A DNA stretch of 64,000 nucleotides from Bacillus sp. SG-1 (GCF_000181495.1 NZ_ABCF01000001.1:372001-436000), one strand, 5' to 3'; shown: positions 53,019-61,194, counted from the first letter of the stretch. Numbers and translations: made by a program. Notes: generated by a model not told the origin, from the letters alone.

Positions 53019-53198
53019 ATGGCTGCAACATGTTCCGGGATCCTTTCTGCGATCCTGATGGTATTCTGCTATTATTTCACACTTAGCTTTTTTCAATATC
53101 TTAAAGAGGGAGATGCCCGGCTGGTAAGTCAATCCAAGAAGTGGGCGGTCATCTGTCTGGCACTGAGTTTATTGGTATCTGCTACTTTTTACATATAG
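53019..53198 (+). CDS. Small two-helix membrane protein
   Basis: A 59-residue ORF: helix SGILSAILMVFCYYFTLSFF, a charged loop (LKEGDARLVSQSKK), helix WAVICLALSLLVSATFYI. TAAGGAGCG precedes it. It ends just before a perfect terminator. No family recognised. Confidence 0.6.
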   Translation: MAATCSGILSAILMVFCYYFTLSFFQYLKEGDARLVSQSKKWAVICLALSLLVSATFYI

Positions 53199-53208
53199 TG
53201 TAATACTT

Positions 53209-53241
53209 AAAGGGGCTTCTGAAATAAGAAGCCCCTTTTTA
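53209..53241. terminator. Perfect bidirectional terminator
   Basis: A 12-bp perfect stem (AAAGGGGCTTCT / AGAAGCCCCTTT) with a six-base loop, between convergent genes. Confidence 0.95.
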
Positions 53242-53255
53242 TACAGGAATGTTCA

Positions 53256-53696
53256 CTAGTATTTTCTGCGGCGAAGAGGAATGATCTGCCCCCTGATTTC
53301 CCCGCCAGGATTTTGCTCGGTATGAACGTTCACGTATGTGAGTTCATCTTCCATAAGCTCCAGTAAATCTTCGACATCGTCGACACCCACATTATTATCA
53401 ACGATATCTTTATCTGTAATCACGCCTGTAACAATCCCGCGCCGTGTTGAAATTCCGTTTTGTTCCTCTAGTGTAGCTAAGTCGGCTCCAAAAAGAAAAG
53501 CAAGGACAGGACCATTTTCTCCTCTCTTCCCAAAGTGAATATGGGCTTGGACGAAATTATCTATATCTTTGACTTTGAGGAAGAATTTAATTTTTGTACA
53601 GTACTTGTTAGAAACAAATTTTGCTACCCCAAAAGCATCTGTGTCTACTGGTGGAACTTCATTTCGTCCACTTAGCTTTGCAATGAATTTTTCCAC
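53256..53696 (-). CDS. CHRD-domain protein
   Basis: GTG 53696, seven bases after AGGAGG on the minus strand, gives 146 residues. FIAKLSGRNEVPPVDTDAFG is the CHRD opening, AHIHFGKRGENGPVLAFLF the central block and NPGGEIRGQI the closing motif. CHRD domains occur in chordin and in many bacterial surface proteins; no signal peptide is visible here, so it may be cytoplasmic or spore-associated. Confidence 0.88.
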   Translation of the reverse strand: MEKFIAKLSGRNEVPPVDTDAFGVAKFVSNKYCTKIKFFLKVKDIDNFVQAHIHFGKRGENGPVLAFLFGADLATLEEQNGISTRRGIVTGVITDKDIVDNNVGVDDVEDLLELMEDELTYVNVHTEQNPGGEIRGQIIPLRRRKY

Positions 53697-54092
53697 TAAT
53701 CTCACCTCCTGCACTAAACTGTTATATTGTATGTAACTTTAGACAGGCTTGTATGGGTGAAACTAACAAATCCGCGTAAATATCCATTTTTCACTAGGAA
53801 AGACCACTAAAAATACACAAGCCGATCAAGTAGATAACTAGATTATTATTGTTAAAAGGCCAATAGTTTAAAATATTTAGCGAGAAATTAAGGTGATTCC
53901 TCTTAACCCCCTCAGCCATAAACACTTCAGGCTGAGGTTTTTTTACCTTCCTTTAAAGTTAAGGTAGTATAGAAGTAAGGCAAAGGTCATTATGAAACAG
54001 GAATAAAACCTGTAATGAAGAGGCTTAAATAAAGGAATTGTGTCAAAGTTGTCTAATAAAGTACATATGTAGGCATTTAAAGGAGGAAAACA
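53697..54092. other. 396-bp intergenic stretch
   Basis: Contains the terminator-like hairpin at 53910-53944. No supported gene. Confidence 0.6.
53910..53944 (+). terminator. Hairpin terminator
   Basis: CCTCAGCC pairs with GGCTGAGG around a 12-base loop, followed by seven T residues. No gene ends directly before it on the plus strand, so the transcript it ends is unclear. Confidence 0.8.
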
Positions 54093-54563
54093 GTGGGTAT
54101 TCAATTTGAAGTAAAAAGAACATTACCAGTACCTAAGCAAGAAGCTTATCGGGCGCTTATTGATCTCGATTCGGCAGAACAGTGGATGCAGGGGTTAGTC
54201 AGAATCGAAAGAGATGATGAGGGACTAATGAAAGAAGGCAGCCAGTGGCGGGAAACGAGAAAAATGTTTGGGAAAGAGGCAACCGAATTTTTTGAAGTGG
54301 CCGAACTGGAAGAACCAGATAAAGTTGTCGTGAGATGCGACGGGACGAAGGGAACGACTGGAAAGGGAGAGTTTGTGTTTACCTACTTACTTACAGGAGC
54401 AGGGGACCAAACAGACGTCACGATGATCGGTGAAATCAAAGGCTTGAATGGCTTATCCAAATGGTTTGGAAAATTGATGGTGGGACCATTCAAAAAAGCA
54501 TGTGCGAAGGATTTGGATTCGCTGCGTGATTACTTGGAGAAAAAGAGTTTGACGAAGGCTTAA
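54093..54563 (+). CDS. SRPBCC-superfamily (START-like) protein
   Basis: A 156-residue protein starting at GTG after AAAGGAGGAAAACA. FEVKRTLPVPKQEAYRALID is the opening strand-helix of the SRPBCC ligand-binding fold, and a long C-terminal helix (FGKLMVGPFKKACAKDLDSL) closes it. Ligand unknown. The AlkD-like gene begins 16 bases later, so the two are likely cotranscribed. Confidence 0.8.
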   Translation: MGIQFEVKRTLPVPKQEAYRALIDLDSAEQWMQGLVRIERDDEGLMKEGSQWRETRKMFGKEATEFFEVAELEEPDKVVVRCDGTKGTTGKGEFVFTYLLTGAGDQTDVTMIGEIKGLNGLSKWFGKLMVGPFKKACAKDLDSLRDYLEKKSLTKA

Positions 54564-54579
54564 AAAGAAGGTGAGTAGA

Positions 54580-55287
54580 ATGACATATGAAGATATCATG
54601 CAAAAGCTTGAAGCGCTGGGTTCTAAGCAAACGAAGAAAATCTATGAAAATCACGGGGTAAAGGAACCATATTTCGGAGTGAAGATAGGCGATTTGAAGA
54701 AGATGGTGGAATACGTAAAGAAGGATCACGACCTGGCACTTCAGTTTTTTCGGTCAGGAAATCATGATGCCATGTATTTGGCGGGCCTCTCGATCAATCC
54801 GAAGCTGATGTCAAAAGAAACTCTGCAGGAATGGGTACAGGGCGCCTATTGGTATATGATTGCGGAGTATACAGTGGCCGGTGTAGCTGCTGAAAGCAAT
54901 TATGCATTGGAATTAGCGAGAGAGTGGATGAAGTCCGATGACGAGATGACGGCAGTGAGCGGCTGGAGCACTTATTCCAACTATCTATCCATCACTGCCG
55001 ATGAAGAGCTGGATATCGATGAGATTAGAACTTTGCTACAGAGAGTGAAAGACACGATTCACGAGGAAAGAAACCGAGTAAGATATGTGATGAATGGATT
55101 TGTAATCGCGGTCGGCAGCTATGTAAGTGAGCTGCCGGAAGAAGCAAAACAAGTGGCCGAACATATCGGCAAAGTGCATGTCGATGTAGGAAACACTGCC
55201 TGTAAAGTTCCTGTAGCGAAAGATTATATAAAAAAGATCGAAGCGAAGGACAGGGTTGGCATGAAGAGGAAGACTTGTATTTGTTGA
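54580..55287 (+). CDS. AlkD-like DNA alkylation repair protein, copy 1
   Basis: A 235-residue all-helical HEAT-like-repeat protein: YGVKEPYFGVKIGDLKKMV-type opening (here NHGVKEPYFGVKIGDLKKM), LALQFFRSGNHDAMYLAGLS, SGWSTYSNYLSITADEELD, and a conserved C-terminus RVGMKRKTCIC. AlkD glycosylases remove bulky or alkylated bases, but some paralogs lack catalytic residues. ATG 54580 follows AGAAGGTGAG. A second homolog lies at 60350-61057. Confidence 0.85.
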   Translation: MTYEDIMQKLEALGSKQTKKIYENHGVKEPYFGVKIGDLKKMVEYVKKDHDLALQFFRSGNHDAMYLAGLSINPKLMSKETLQEWVQGAYWYMIAEYTVAGVAAESNYALELAREWMKSDDEMTAVSGWSTYSNYLSITADEELDIDEIRTLLQRVKDTIHEERNRVRYVMNGFVIAVGSYVSELPEEAKQVAEHIGKVHVDVGNTACKVPVAKDYIKKIEAKDRVGMKRKTCIC

Positions 55288-55330
55288 GAATTAAATGCGT
55301 TTTAAGCGAACAAAAATACTGGCCAAAAAG

Positions 55331-55366
55331 CAGTCCATCCAGTAATGGAAATGGACTGTTATTTTA
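55331..55366 (+). terminator. Hairpin terminator
   Basis: CAGTCCAT (55331-55338) pairs with ATGGACTG (55351-55358), followed by TTATTTTATTT. Confidence 0.78.
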
Positions 55367-55435
55367 TTTCAATAGTTTTTAACCATGTTGATTTATAAAT
55401 AGTTTGAAAAAGCTTTTAAAGGGAGAGTCTGTAAG

Positions 55436-55645
55436 ATGAAGCTAATGTTAGAGAGAATAATATATTACATCTTTACTCTATTTATCTTTCTGGTGCTATG
55501 GAACGTGACGGCTGAAATATGGGAAGCTTTTGTGCCGTGGAATTATAAAACTGATTTATTGGGACTTTTTATCGTCCTCCCTGCTCTTTTAGTATTGTCA
55601 TTTATTATTTCAAGTTTGTGTTTTAAAGTAATTAAGAACTCGTGA
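55436..55645 (+). CDS. Small two-helix membrane protein
   Basis: A 69-residue protein with helices IIYYIFTLFIFLVLWNV and LFIVLPALLVLSFIISSLCF; AAAGGGAGAG lies upstream. Its terminator appears to have been split by the unit inserted at 55711-57551 (see that entry). No family recognised. Confidence 0.65.
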   Translation: MKLMLERIIYYIFTLFIFLVLWNVTAEIWEAFVPWNYKTDLLGLFIVLPALLVLSFIISSLCFKVIKNS

Positions 55646-55710
55646 AAGGTAATTTTTATGAATTGCGGTTCTAGGCCCACAAGTGGATAAAAAAAGAAAC
55701 GCTCTTAGGT

Positions 55711-55862
55711 TAACGGGTTCGGAACAGAAGTAGAAAATGATAATTAACAGCACAAAAAGGGATGTTATTGACATCCCCTTTTACATAACTATTCGCAGGC
55801 CTTTTAACACCTTAATCGAGGGGTTATGGGACTTTATGTTAATATATAAATAAAGGCTTTTG
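55711..55862 (+). repeat. ~150-bp direct repeat, copy A (end, terminator, promoter)
   Basis: Starts with the element end TAACGGGTTCGG, contains a terminator hairpin (AAAAGGGATGT / ACATCCCCTTTT) at 55755-55782 and an extended -10 (TATGTTAATAT, 55835-55845) before the DUF2651-like gene. About 90 percent identical to copy B at 56239-56390. Confidence 0.88.
55755..55782 (+). terminator. Terminator within repeat copy A
   Basis: AAAAGGGATGT pairs with ACATCCCCTTTT (one bulge) around five bases. Confidence 0.8.
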
Positions 55863-55873
55863 GGAGGGATTAT

Positions 55874-56113
55874 GTGAATTTAATTGAGTTGGTTTTGTTT
55901 GTTTTCCCTTTGTTATCAATCGTATTAGGAATACTTGGATATTATATTTTCAGAAATATATTTATCGTACCTTTGTTAGTCTTTATAGCTTCTGTTATTG
56001 CAACTTATACTATATTTAATTCATCTTTTTGGGGATGGGTGTTTGTTTATACGTTGTTATCCTTTGGCTCTGGTTTTGTCGTTAAATTCTTTAATTCAAA
56101 GAAGGAAAAGTAA
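55874..56113 (+). CDS. DUF2651-like (YbeF) membrane protein
   Basis: A 79-residue protein starting at GTG after GGGAGGG. Three helices: LIELVLFVFPLLSIVLGILG, IVPLLVFIASVIATYTIF and WGWVFVYTLLSFGSGFVVKF. The order of a Pro-containing first helix, the YYIF turn and NSSFWGWVFVYT resembles DUF2651. Carried inside the 55711-57551 unit, with its promoter supplied by repeat copy A. Confidence 0.72.
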   Translation: MNLIELVLFVFPLLSIVLGILGYYIFRNIFIVPLLVFIASVIATYTIFNSSFWGWVFVYTLLSFGSGFVVKFFNSKKEK

Positions 56114-56129
56114 GATTGTTAAGTTAAAC

Positions 56130-56157
56130 TAACGGGTTCGGTTTTGAAGTACAAAAC
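56130..56157 (+). repeat. Internal copy of the unit's end sequence
   Basis: TAACGGGTTCGGTTTTGAAG continues TACAAAAC: same orientation as the left end at 55711, directly after the DUF2651-like gene. Confidence 0.8.
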
Positions 56158-56238
56158 TCGATATCGCAATCAAAATCACAATTATTTCAAACCATATTCA
56201 ACACTTTATTATCATTAAAAAAAGCAGTGGATTTAGCA

Positions 56239-56390
56239 TAACGGTTTCGGAACAGAAGTAGAAAACGATAATTAGCAGCACAAAAAGGGATGTTTTTGAC
56301 ATCCCTTTTTTCATTACTATTCGCAAGCCTTTAACACTGTAATCGAGGGGTTTATGGGATTATATGTTAATATATAGATAAAGGGTTTGT
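56239..56390 (+). repeat. ~150-bp direct repeat, copy B
   Basis: Begins TAACGGTTTCGGAACAGAAG and follows copy A along its length, including the terminator hairpin at 56283-56310 and TATGTTAATAT at 56363-56373. Confidence 0.88.
56283..56310 (+). terminator. Terminator within repeat copy B
   Basis: AAAAGGGATGT pairs perfectly with ACATCCCTTTT around a TTTTG loop, with a T tail. Confidence 0.85.
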
Positions 56391-56507
56391 TAGTTTAAAG
56401 GAGCAGGTTAACGGAATAAATCGAAATTTGATTTTTATCTATTTATAAAGTGTTGGAAGACTCTAAGCGTATGGTGGTTACTTCTTTTATGTAATGGGGG
56501 ATACTGG

Positions 56508-56744
56508 ATGAAATATATAGAGTTTGGAATAGGGAACACTTGGATTGTTAGGACGGAAACTGAACTTGAGGATGGCACCGAGTATGAGCAAAAAGGAATC
56601 ATCCCTCCTATAAAGTTCCGTTCTGTATATTTAAGAATATGGCTCTTGAAAACCGTCATAGTTATGGACTTTAAAGAAGGTTTTAAAAAGATGAAGAAGA
56701 ATCGAAATGCTTTTAAACTTATCTTTGGAATAACAAGTTATTGA
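56508..56744 (+). CDS. DUF3977-like small protein
   Basis: A 78-residue protein: KYIEFGIGNTWIVRTETELE, EYEQKGIIPPIKFRSVYLRI and NRNAFKLIFGITSY. The layout matches my recollection of DUF3977. TGGGGGATACTGG precedes the ATG. Second cargo gene of the 55711-57551 unit, after repeat copy B. Confidence 0.72.
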   Translation: MKYIEFGIGNTWIVRTETELEDGTEYEQKGIIPPIKFRSVYLRIWLLKTVIVMDFKEGFKKMKKNRNAFKLIFGITSY

Positions 56745-56887
56745 GTAGCTATCTTCAATTATAGGGGGAGTTTGCTGAAGTAACAGTCACCCTTTGTGTG
56801 AATTAAAGGGTAATGGAAGATGAAGATTAAAATTGAAACTTTTTACTGTTCGTTGTCGTAAAAGTAATAACTAGGAGGGGAAAACTT

Positions 56888-57250
56888 ATGAAAAAGATTT
56901 CTGTTATATTAGTATCCTTATTAGCAATCTTCTCTTTGGTCGGTTGCGGAAATAGTGAGACAGAAGAAATAACCAAGGAACAAGCTGAAGAAATCGCTAT
57001 GGAGGAGTTGGAGAAAGACTTAGCTGTATTCAATGAAGAGAGCAATGAGGATATAGCTATGGAGGATGTTGAGTTGTTATCTAATGAGACACATTTCAGC
57101 AGCACTTCAAAAGCCTGGGAAGTGACCTTTAACTTGAAGGATGGCTTAACAAACCCTGAAAAAGCTACAAACTCGATTGCTGATTATTCCATTACTCCTG
57201 AGGGAGAAATTAAAGGGAAGTCAAACTCCTTTACGTTCATTCAGAATTAG
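56888..57250 (+). CDS. Small acidic lipoprotein
   Basis: A 120-residue lipoprotein (KKISVILVSLLAIFSLVGCG, lipobox LVGC) whose mature part begins with a run of Glu-rich helix (ETEEITKEQAEEIAMEELEK) and ends in strands (AWEVTFNLKDG, SITPEGEIKGKSN), somewhat PepSY-like. CTAGGAGGGGAAAAC is a strong SD. Third cargo gene of the unit. Confidence 0.75.
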   Translation: MKKISVILVSLLAIFSLVGCGNSETEEITKEQAEEIAMEELEKDLAVFNEESNEDIAMEDVELLSNETHFSSTSKAWEVTFNLKDGLTNPEKATNSIADYSITPEGEIKGKSNSFTFIQN

Positions 57251-57304
57251 GGGCTAAGAAAATCGTTGTTCCATTATAGGGGGCTTTAATGGAATAAACT
57301 GTTC

Positions 57305-57333
57305 GGTCAGTGGTGATAGCCGCTGACCTTTTT
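57305..57333 (+). terminator. Terminator after the lipoprotein gene
   Basis: GGTCAGTGG pairs with CCGCTGACC (one G-U pair), six-base loop, then TTTTT. Confidence 0.9.
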
Positions 57334-57601
57334 ATATTCCAATTTAACATTGTAATTAACATACTAAATGGCAGGTGTCTGCTGTCTAGCAGATACTTGC
57401 TGATTTGTATGCTAATTCACTCTCTAAATCATATGTTGAAATCGGTAAAACCCTTATATATAAGCAAAAAAAGGGATACCAATCCATATGCGAATTAGTA
57501 TCCTAAACATAGTGTTAATTTCATTTTTCTACTTCTAAACCGAACCCGTTACTCTTAGGTCGGAGCGTTTAATGTAATGTTATTAGATAATTTTGCACTT
57601 C

Positions 57602-57841
57602 TCAATTCAACCCATTAGACACGCCTGTATTTTTCTTATATATGTACTTATTGATCTTCCCTTGATAAATACTCATTTCCATCGCGGCTTTGGAGTAGAG
57701 GACTAGAGTGGTAAATTCATCCTCCCCAGGTCCCTTCGGCTGCCAATTTTTAAAAACGAAGTCCCCTTTACTTAATCAGAAGTCTTTGGCTTGCTGCTGA
57801 TCTTCCACATACACCGAGATCTTCCCGATTTTATTAATCAT
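57602..57841 (-). pseudogene. VOC/glyoxalase-like gene remnant with internal TGA
   Basis: From ATG 57841 the product reads INKIGKISVYVEDQQQAKDF, then TGA (57778-57776), then LSKGDFVFKNWQPKGPGEDE and VLYSKAAMEMSIYQGKINKY. The opening is that of VOC (glyoxalase/bleomycin) proteins, where Trp follows DF, so TGG has become TGA. The second half is short and ends in a degraded tail. A decayed gene. Confidence 0.68.
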
Positions 57842-58056
57842 TGATAATCACCTTTTCCCTTAGTTTTCTTCCTATGAATATTCTTGAAACAAAACCAATT
57901 GGACCCGGACAATTAGTTGAGCTCACAAAAAATACCGCCAATATAAGTGTGTAATCAGACATGCTGATCAACGATTGGCGGAGAATTGTTTTTTAAGTTA
58001 TAAGGTGCAGCGAGACTGTGTGAGGGGATCCTCCATGAACTTGTACCTTTTCCACA

Positions 58057-59073
58057 CTACTTCGCTAATTTATCACGGTCAGCAGCTAACGGAGGTTGCT
58101 CTAGCCATCCTTTTTCAATAAGCAATTTAACTCCCTTATTTGAGAACTTTGCTATTTCCGAAACCAATCGCAGAAAATCGGTGGCCAAGTCATATCTATA
58201 GGTTGACGTAAATCCTACTCCATAGTTCAAGACACTGCCCACATTCGCAAGGGCAATATGGTACAACATTAGTTTTTCAGAAAAGGGGGCTGCCTTCGAT
58301 TCTAATACTTCTGGATCCCATAGTTGCGGAGCAGGCAGGTGATCTTTTGTAAGCATATCTTGAAGAGCTTTGACATTCTTTTGCGCAAGGTCTCTCCCCT
58401 CCAGCATATACTTTTTAATTTCTTCTGACTCTATTACTTGGCTGAAGCCTATCATCAGTGACTTTCCAAATTGGTTGGAATCAAGGTTTACATAGACCCC
58501 CATAATTTCAGTAGCGGAGATAGGCCGTTCTTTTCCAAAAAAATTATTCAAGAACTTATTAGATTCAATAAATTCCACGGTTTTCGGAATAGGTATATAA
58601 GGTGCCCGGATGACCATTCCCTTTGTAAGCATGGAGTTCATGACATCTTGGTGAATTTCACTAGTATCATCTATGCACTCATCGAAGTATTCTCTTATAT
58701 CCTCCCTGAACGAAACCGTCAGGGCATTTGAAAATTGAATCAGGTTGATACGGGAGACTTCTTTTAAATAAAACAAATAAAATTTATCAGTAAAGAGCGG
58801 AGGGGCATCCCGGATGACATCTTTGTCACCGAAACCATTGGGAAGGACAAATTCATCTTTATCGAAGATCTCTTTAAGTTTTGTAATATGCTTTTGCGTC
58901 ATATTGTGCGCCTTCTCCAGCAATTCTTTTATGCGCTCATCATTGGTATTAGTTTTAAAGTGCGTGTAAACACAGTCGAGCAGCGTTTCTCCAATGTAAT
59001 TCTTCCAAAGCTCGCTAAGCTCAGTCGCAGTCAATGTGATGTTTCTATTGTCTTCAGTTTTCAAAACACCCAT
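58057..59073 (-). CDS. DUF3231-family protein
   Basis: A 338-residue, mostly helical protein made of two similar ~165-residue halves (TATELSELWKNYIGETLLDC with FYLFYLKEVSRINLIQFSNA in the first; ISATEIMGVYVNLDSNQFGK with LMLYHIALANVGSVLNYGVG in the second), as in the DUF3231/YvdQ family. GAAAGG precedes the ATG. The fold is probably a ferritin-like bundle; spore or stress association is suspected for relatives but not shown here. Confidence 0.85.
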   Translation of the reverse strand: MGVLKTEDNRNITLTATELSELWKNYIGETLLDCVYTHFKTNTNDERIKELLEKAHNMTQKHITKLKEIFDKDEFVLPNGFGDKDVIRDAPPLFTDKFYLFYLKEVSRINLIQFSNALTVSFREDIREYFDECIDDTSEIHQDVMNSMLTKGMVIRAPYIPIPKTVEFIESNKFLNNFFGKERPISATEIMGVYVNLDSNQFGKSLMIGFSQVIESEEIKKYMLEGRDLAQKNVKALQDMLTKDHLPAPQLWDPEVLESKAAPFSEKLMLYHIALANVGSVLNYGVGFTSTYRYDLATDFLRLVSEIAKFSNKGVKLLIEKGWLEQPPLAADRDKLAK

Positions 59074-59352
59074 CCTTTCGCAGTTTATCTGTAGTAGGAT
59101 GTGCCAATGCTGGGATTCATATACAGAGAGGTTGCTGTCGCTTGTTGGTCTTAAGGGTATTTGTTGTAAAGAATGATGATCACAGAAAACAGAATTAAAG
59201 TCTTCAAGAGGAGCCTAAAGGACGTATAAATTAATAATTCAAAATGTACTCAATCCAAACACCGAATATTTGTTCGGAAAAAAGAAGGATAACGAGCCGG
59301 ATTGGCGAACTAGCTAATAGAGGTTCAAAATTATTAACACTGGGAGGCAGTT

Positions 59353-59748
59353 ATGGGAAGAATAGTTCATTTTGAAGTTCATGTGGATGACATGGAGCGC
59401 GCAGTGAAGTTTTATGGGGAAGTGTTTGGGTGGACGTTTGAAGATTGGAGCGAATTTGCCGGCATGCCGTATATGGGGGCGGTGAGAGGCGGGGAAGACC
59501 AGCCAGGGATCAATGGAGCACTGATGCAGCGCCAAGGTCCTCCACCCGAAGCGGGTCAGCCAATGAATGGGTACGCCTGTACGATGGGCGTGGAAGATTA
59601 CGATTCCACTGAAGAGAAGATCCTTGCAAGCGGCGGAACGGTCGCTTTGCCGAAGTATGCTTTACCAGGAATGGCGTGGCAGGGTTATTACAAAGACACC
59701 GAAGGGAACATTTTTGGAATTCATCAACCTGATGAAAACGCGAAGTAA
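59353..59748 (+). CDS. VOC-family (glyoxalase-like) protein
   Basis: A 131-residue protein with two beta-alpha-beta-beta-beta modules: RIVHFEVHVDDMERAVKFYG then FGWTFEDWSEFAG; and YACTMGVEDYDSTEEKILAS then YKDTEGNIFGIHQPDE. His and Glu/His positions fit the metal site of VOC enzymes. GGGAGGCAG lies before the ATG. The substrate is unknown. Confidence 0.88.
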   Translation: MGRIVHFEVHVDDMERAVKFYGEVFGWTFEDWSEFAGMPYMGAVRGGEDQPGINGALMQRQGPPPEAGQPMNGYACTMGVEDYDSTEEKILASGGTVALPKYALPGMAWQGYYKDTEGNIFGIHQPDENAK

Positions 59749-59793
59749 ACTGTTAAAGACCTGCCTCAAGTAAATACCTGGGACAGGTTTTTC

Positions 59794-60246
59794 TCACTCC
59801 TTTTTTACTAGATGTTTGAAAAAATGAAAATGGACAAGCTGCAGAACTAATAAAAATGGATAGGTGAGAGCAGAATAGGTATACGTCCAGCCATTGTGAT
59901 AGAAGAACCCAGCTACAATGGCAAAGAACTCATAGGCCAGGCTGAATACTGTCCAAAATAGGATGTAAAGCAATTTAGATTTAAGTGATTTTTTGAATGG
60001 GTAAAAATTGATATACAAGACGCCGGATGTTGGGAACAAGATAAGTATGGGTAAGAAGCCTGCAAATTGGACGCCTGGTTCAAAATATCCATATACATTT
60101 AATTTAAGATCCAGGATGATATCAATCACAAATCCCAACAGTATTGAAAACATTGACACAGCATACAACTCGGGTTTGGTAAGATTTTTGGGGGAGAAAT
60201 AAGCAACTAGTATAAAAACTATACAGGACAAAAGTAAGTAAGTCAT
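59794..60246 (-). CDS. CBO0543-like polytopic membrane protein
   Basis: A 150-residue protein with five hydrophobic segments (TYLLLSCIVFILVAYF; LYAVSMFSILLGFVIDIIL; FAGFLPILILFPTSGVLYI; LLYILFWTVFSLAYEFFAI; and the last near the C-terminus), and the NGWTYTYSALTYPFL block I associate with the CBO0543 family. GGAAAGGAAA precedes the ATG on the minus strand. Function unknown. Confidence 0.75.
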   Translation of the reverse strand: MTYLLLSCIVFILVAYFSPKNLTKPELYAVSMFSILLGFVIDIILDLKLNVYGYFEPGVQFAGFLPILILFPTSGVLYINFYPFKKSLKSKLLYILFWTVFSLAYEFFAIVAGFFYHNGWTYTYSALTYPFLLVLQLVHFHFFKHLVKKE

Positions 60247-60349
60247 AGGGTTTCCTTTCCTAGAGTCTCAGATGATATCTATTCATTTAGTTTTTACATA
60301 ACGTTCATTATTATTCACAAGAAAGATAGTACAGAAAGGAAGTGCCGCA

Positions 60350-61057
60350 ATGAATCTTGAAACTGTCATGGAAGAACTGGAAGCACTCGCGACGGAACGT
60401 ACGAAGAAATCATACATAAGCAGCGGTGCGCATGAGCCGCTTTTTGGCGTACCAACTGGAAAAATGAAACCGCTGGCAAAGAAAATCAAGAAAAATCAGG
60501 CCCTGGCAGAAGAGCTTTACGCCACTGGAAACTACGATGCCATGTATTTTGCAGGCATCATTGCAGACCCGATGGCCATGACAGCGTCAGATTTTGATCG
60601 CTGGATGGATAGTGCCTATTTTTATATGCTGTCCGATTATGTGGTTGCCGTCACACTGGCGGAAACCGATATTGCCCAGGAAGTTTCTGATAAATGGATT
60701 GCAAGCGGCGAGGAACTAAAAATGTCGGCAGGCTGGAGCTGTTACTGCTGGTTATTGGGGAATCGACCGGACGAAGAATTCAGCTCTGATAAGCTCAGTC
60801 ACATGCTAAAGCAGGTAGAGCAAACGATTCATGAATCTCCTGATCGGACTAAATCTTCTATGAACAATTTTATCTATACAGTCGGGATTTCCTACGCGCC
60901 CCTTCATGAAAAGGCAGTAGAAACCGCAAAGGCAATCGGCCCGGTGGAGATTAGCCGCGGCAAGAAAAAGACTGCTGTACTGAATGCCTTTGAAACTATT
61001 CAGAAGGATGCAGACAAAGGTAGGGTTGGCTTTAAACGGAAGTATGTCAGGTGTTAA
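60350..61057 (+). CDS. AlkD-like DNA alkylation repair protein, copy 2
   Basis: A 235-residue homolog of the gene at 54580: SSGAHEPLFGVPTGKMKPLA, ATGNYDAMYFAGI, SAGWSCYCWLLGNRPDEEF and the tail RVGFKRKYVRC parallel its motifs. Clear divergence shows an old duplication. AGAAAGGAAG precedes the ATG. One of the two may have lost glycosylase activity. Confidence 0.85.
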   Translation: MNLETVMEELEALATERTKKSYISSGAHEPLFGVPTGKMKPLAKKIKKNQALAEELYATGNYDAMYFAGIIADPMAMTASDFDRWMDSAYFYMLSDYVVAVTLAETDIAQEVSDKWIASGEELKMSAGWSCYCWLLGNRPDEEFSSDKLSHMLKQVEQTIHESPDRTKSSMNNFIYTVGISYAPLHEKAVETAKAIGPVEISRGKKKTAVLNAFETIQKDADKGRVGFKRKYVRC

Positions 61058-61077
61058 TGTACCTCATATCTAGAAGG

Positions 61078-61106
61078 CGCATTCCATCACGAGGGATGCG
61101 TTTTTT
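61078..61106 (+). terminator. Terminator after the AlkD-like gene
   Basis: CGCATTCC pairs with GGGATGCG (one G-U pair) around seven bases, followed by six T residues. Confidence 0.9.
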
Positions 61107-61126
61107 GGCGTAAAATCAAATATTTT

Positions 61127-61155
61127 TTGCTATTTTCTTATAAGTTTTATATATT
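61127..61155 (+). promoter_or_regulatory. SigA-type promoter of the histidine kinase gene
   Basis: TTGCTA (61127-61132), 17 bases, TATATT (61150-61155), 40 bases before the start codon. Confidence 0.6.
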
Positions 61156-61194
61156 TAAAGAGTACTATAGACCTGTGACGGAGGAGGTAGAAGA

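Larger units (their letters stand above)
55711..57551. mobile_element. Transposase-less insertion unit with inverted ends and 9-bp target duplication
   Basis: Ends are TAACGGGTTCGG at 55711 and its reverse complement CCGAACCCGTTA ending at 57551; with AGAAGTAGAAAA and AATTAACA the inverted match extends over ~40 bp with a few mismatches and small gaps. CTCTTAGGT flanks the unit directly on both sides (55702-55710 and 57552-57560). Removing the unit and one duplicate joins AAACGCTC to TTAGGTCG and GAGCGTTT, restoring an 8-bp-stem hairpin. Inside are three small genes and no transposase. Confidence 0.8.

Noticed and set aside
55711-57551. Classification of the unit as a known IS
   Set aside because: No transposase or remnant is visible inside; the 9-bp duplication alone is shared by several IS families.
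57602-57841. In-frame TGA in a VOC-like frame as a second selenocysteine codon
   Set aside because: The family has Trp at this position (TGG to TGA is one change), the frame is short and decayed, and there is no conserved Cys or evident SECIS. Treated as a nonsense mutation.
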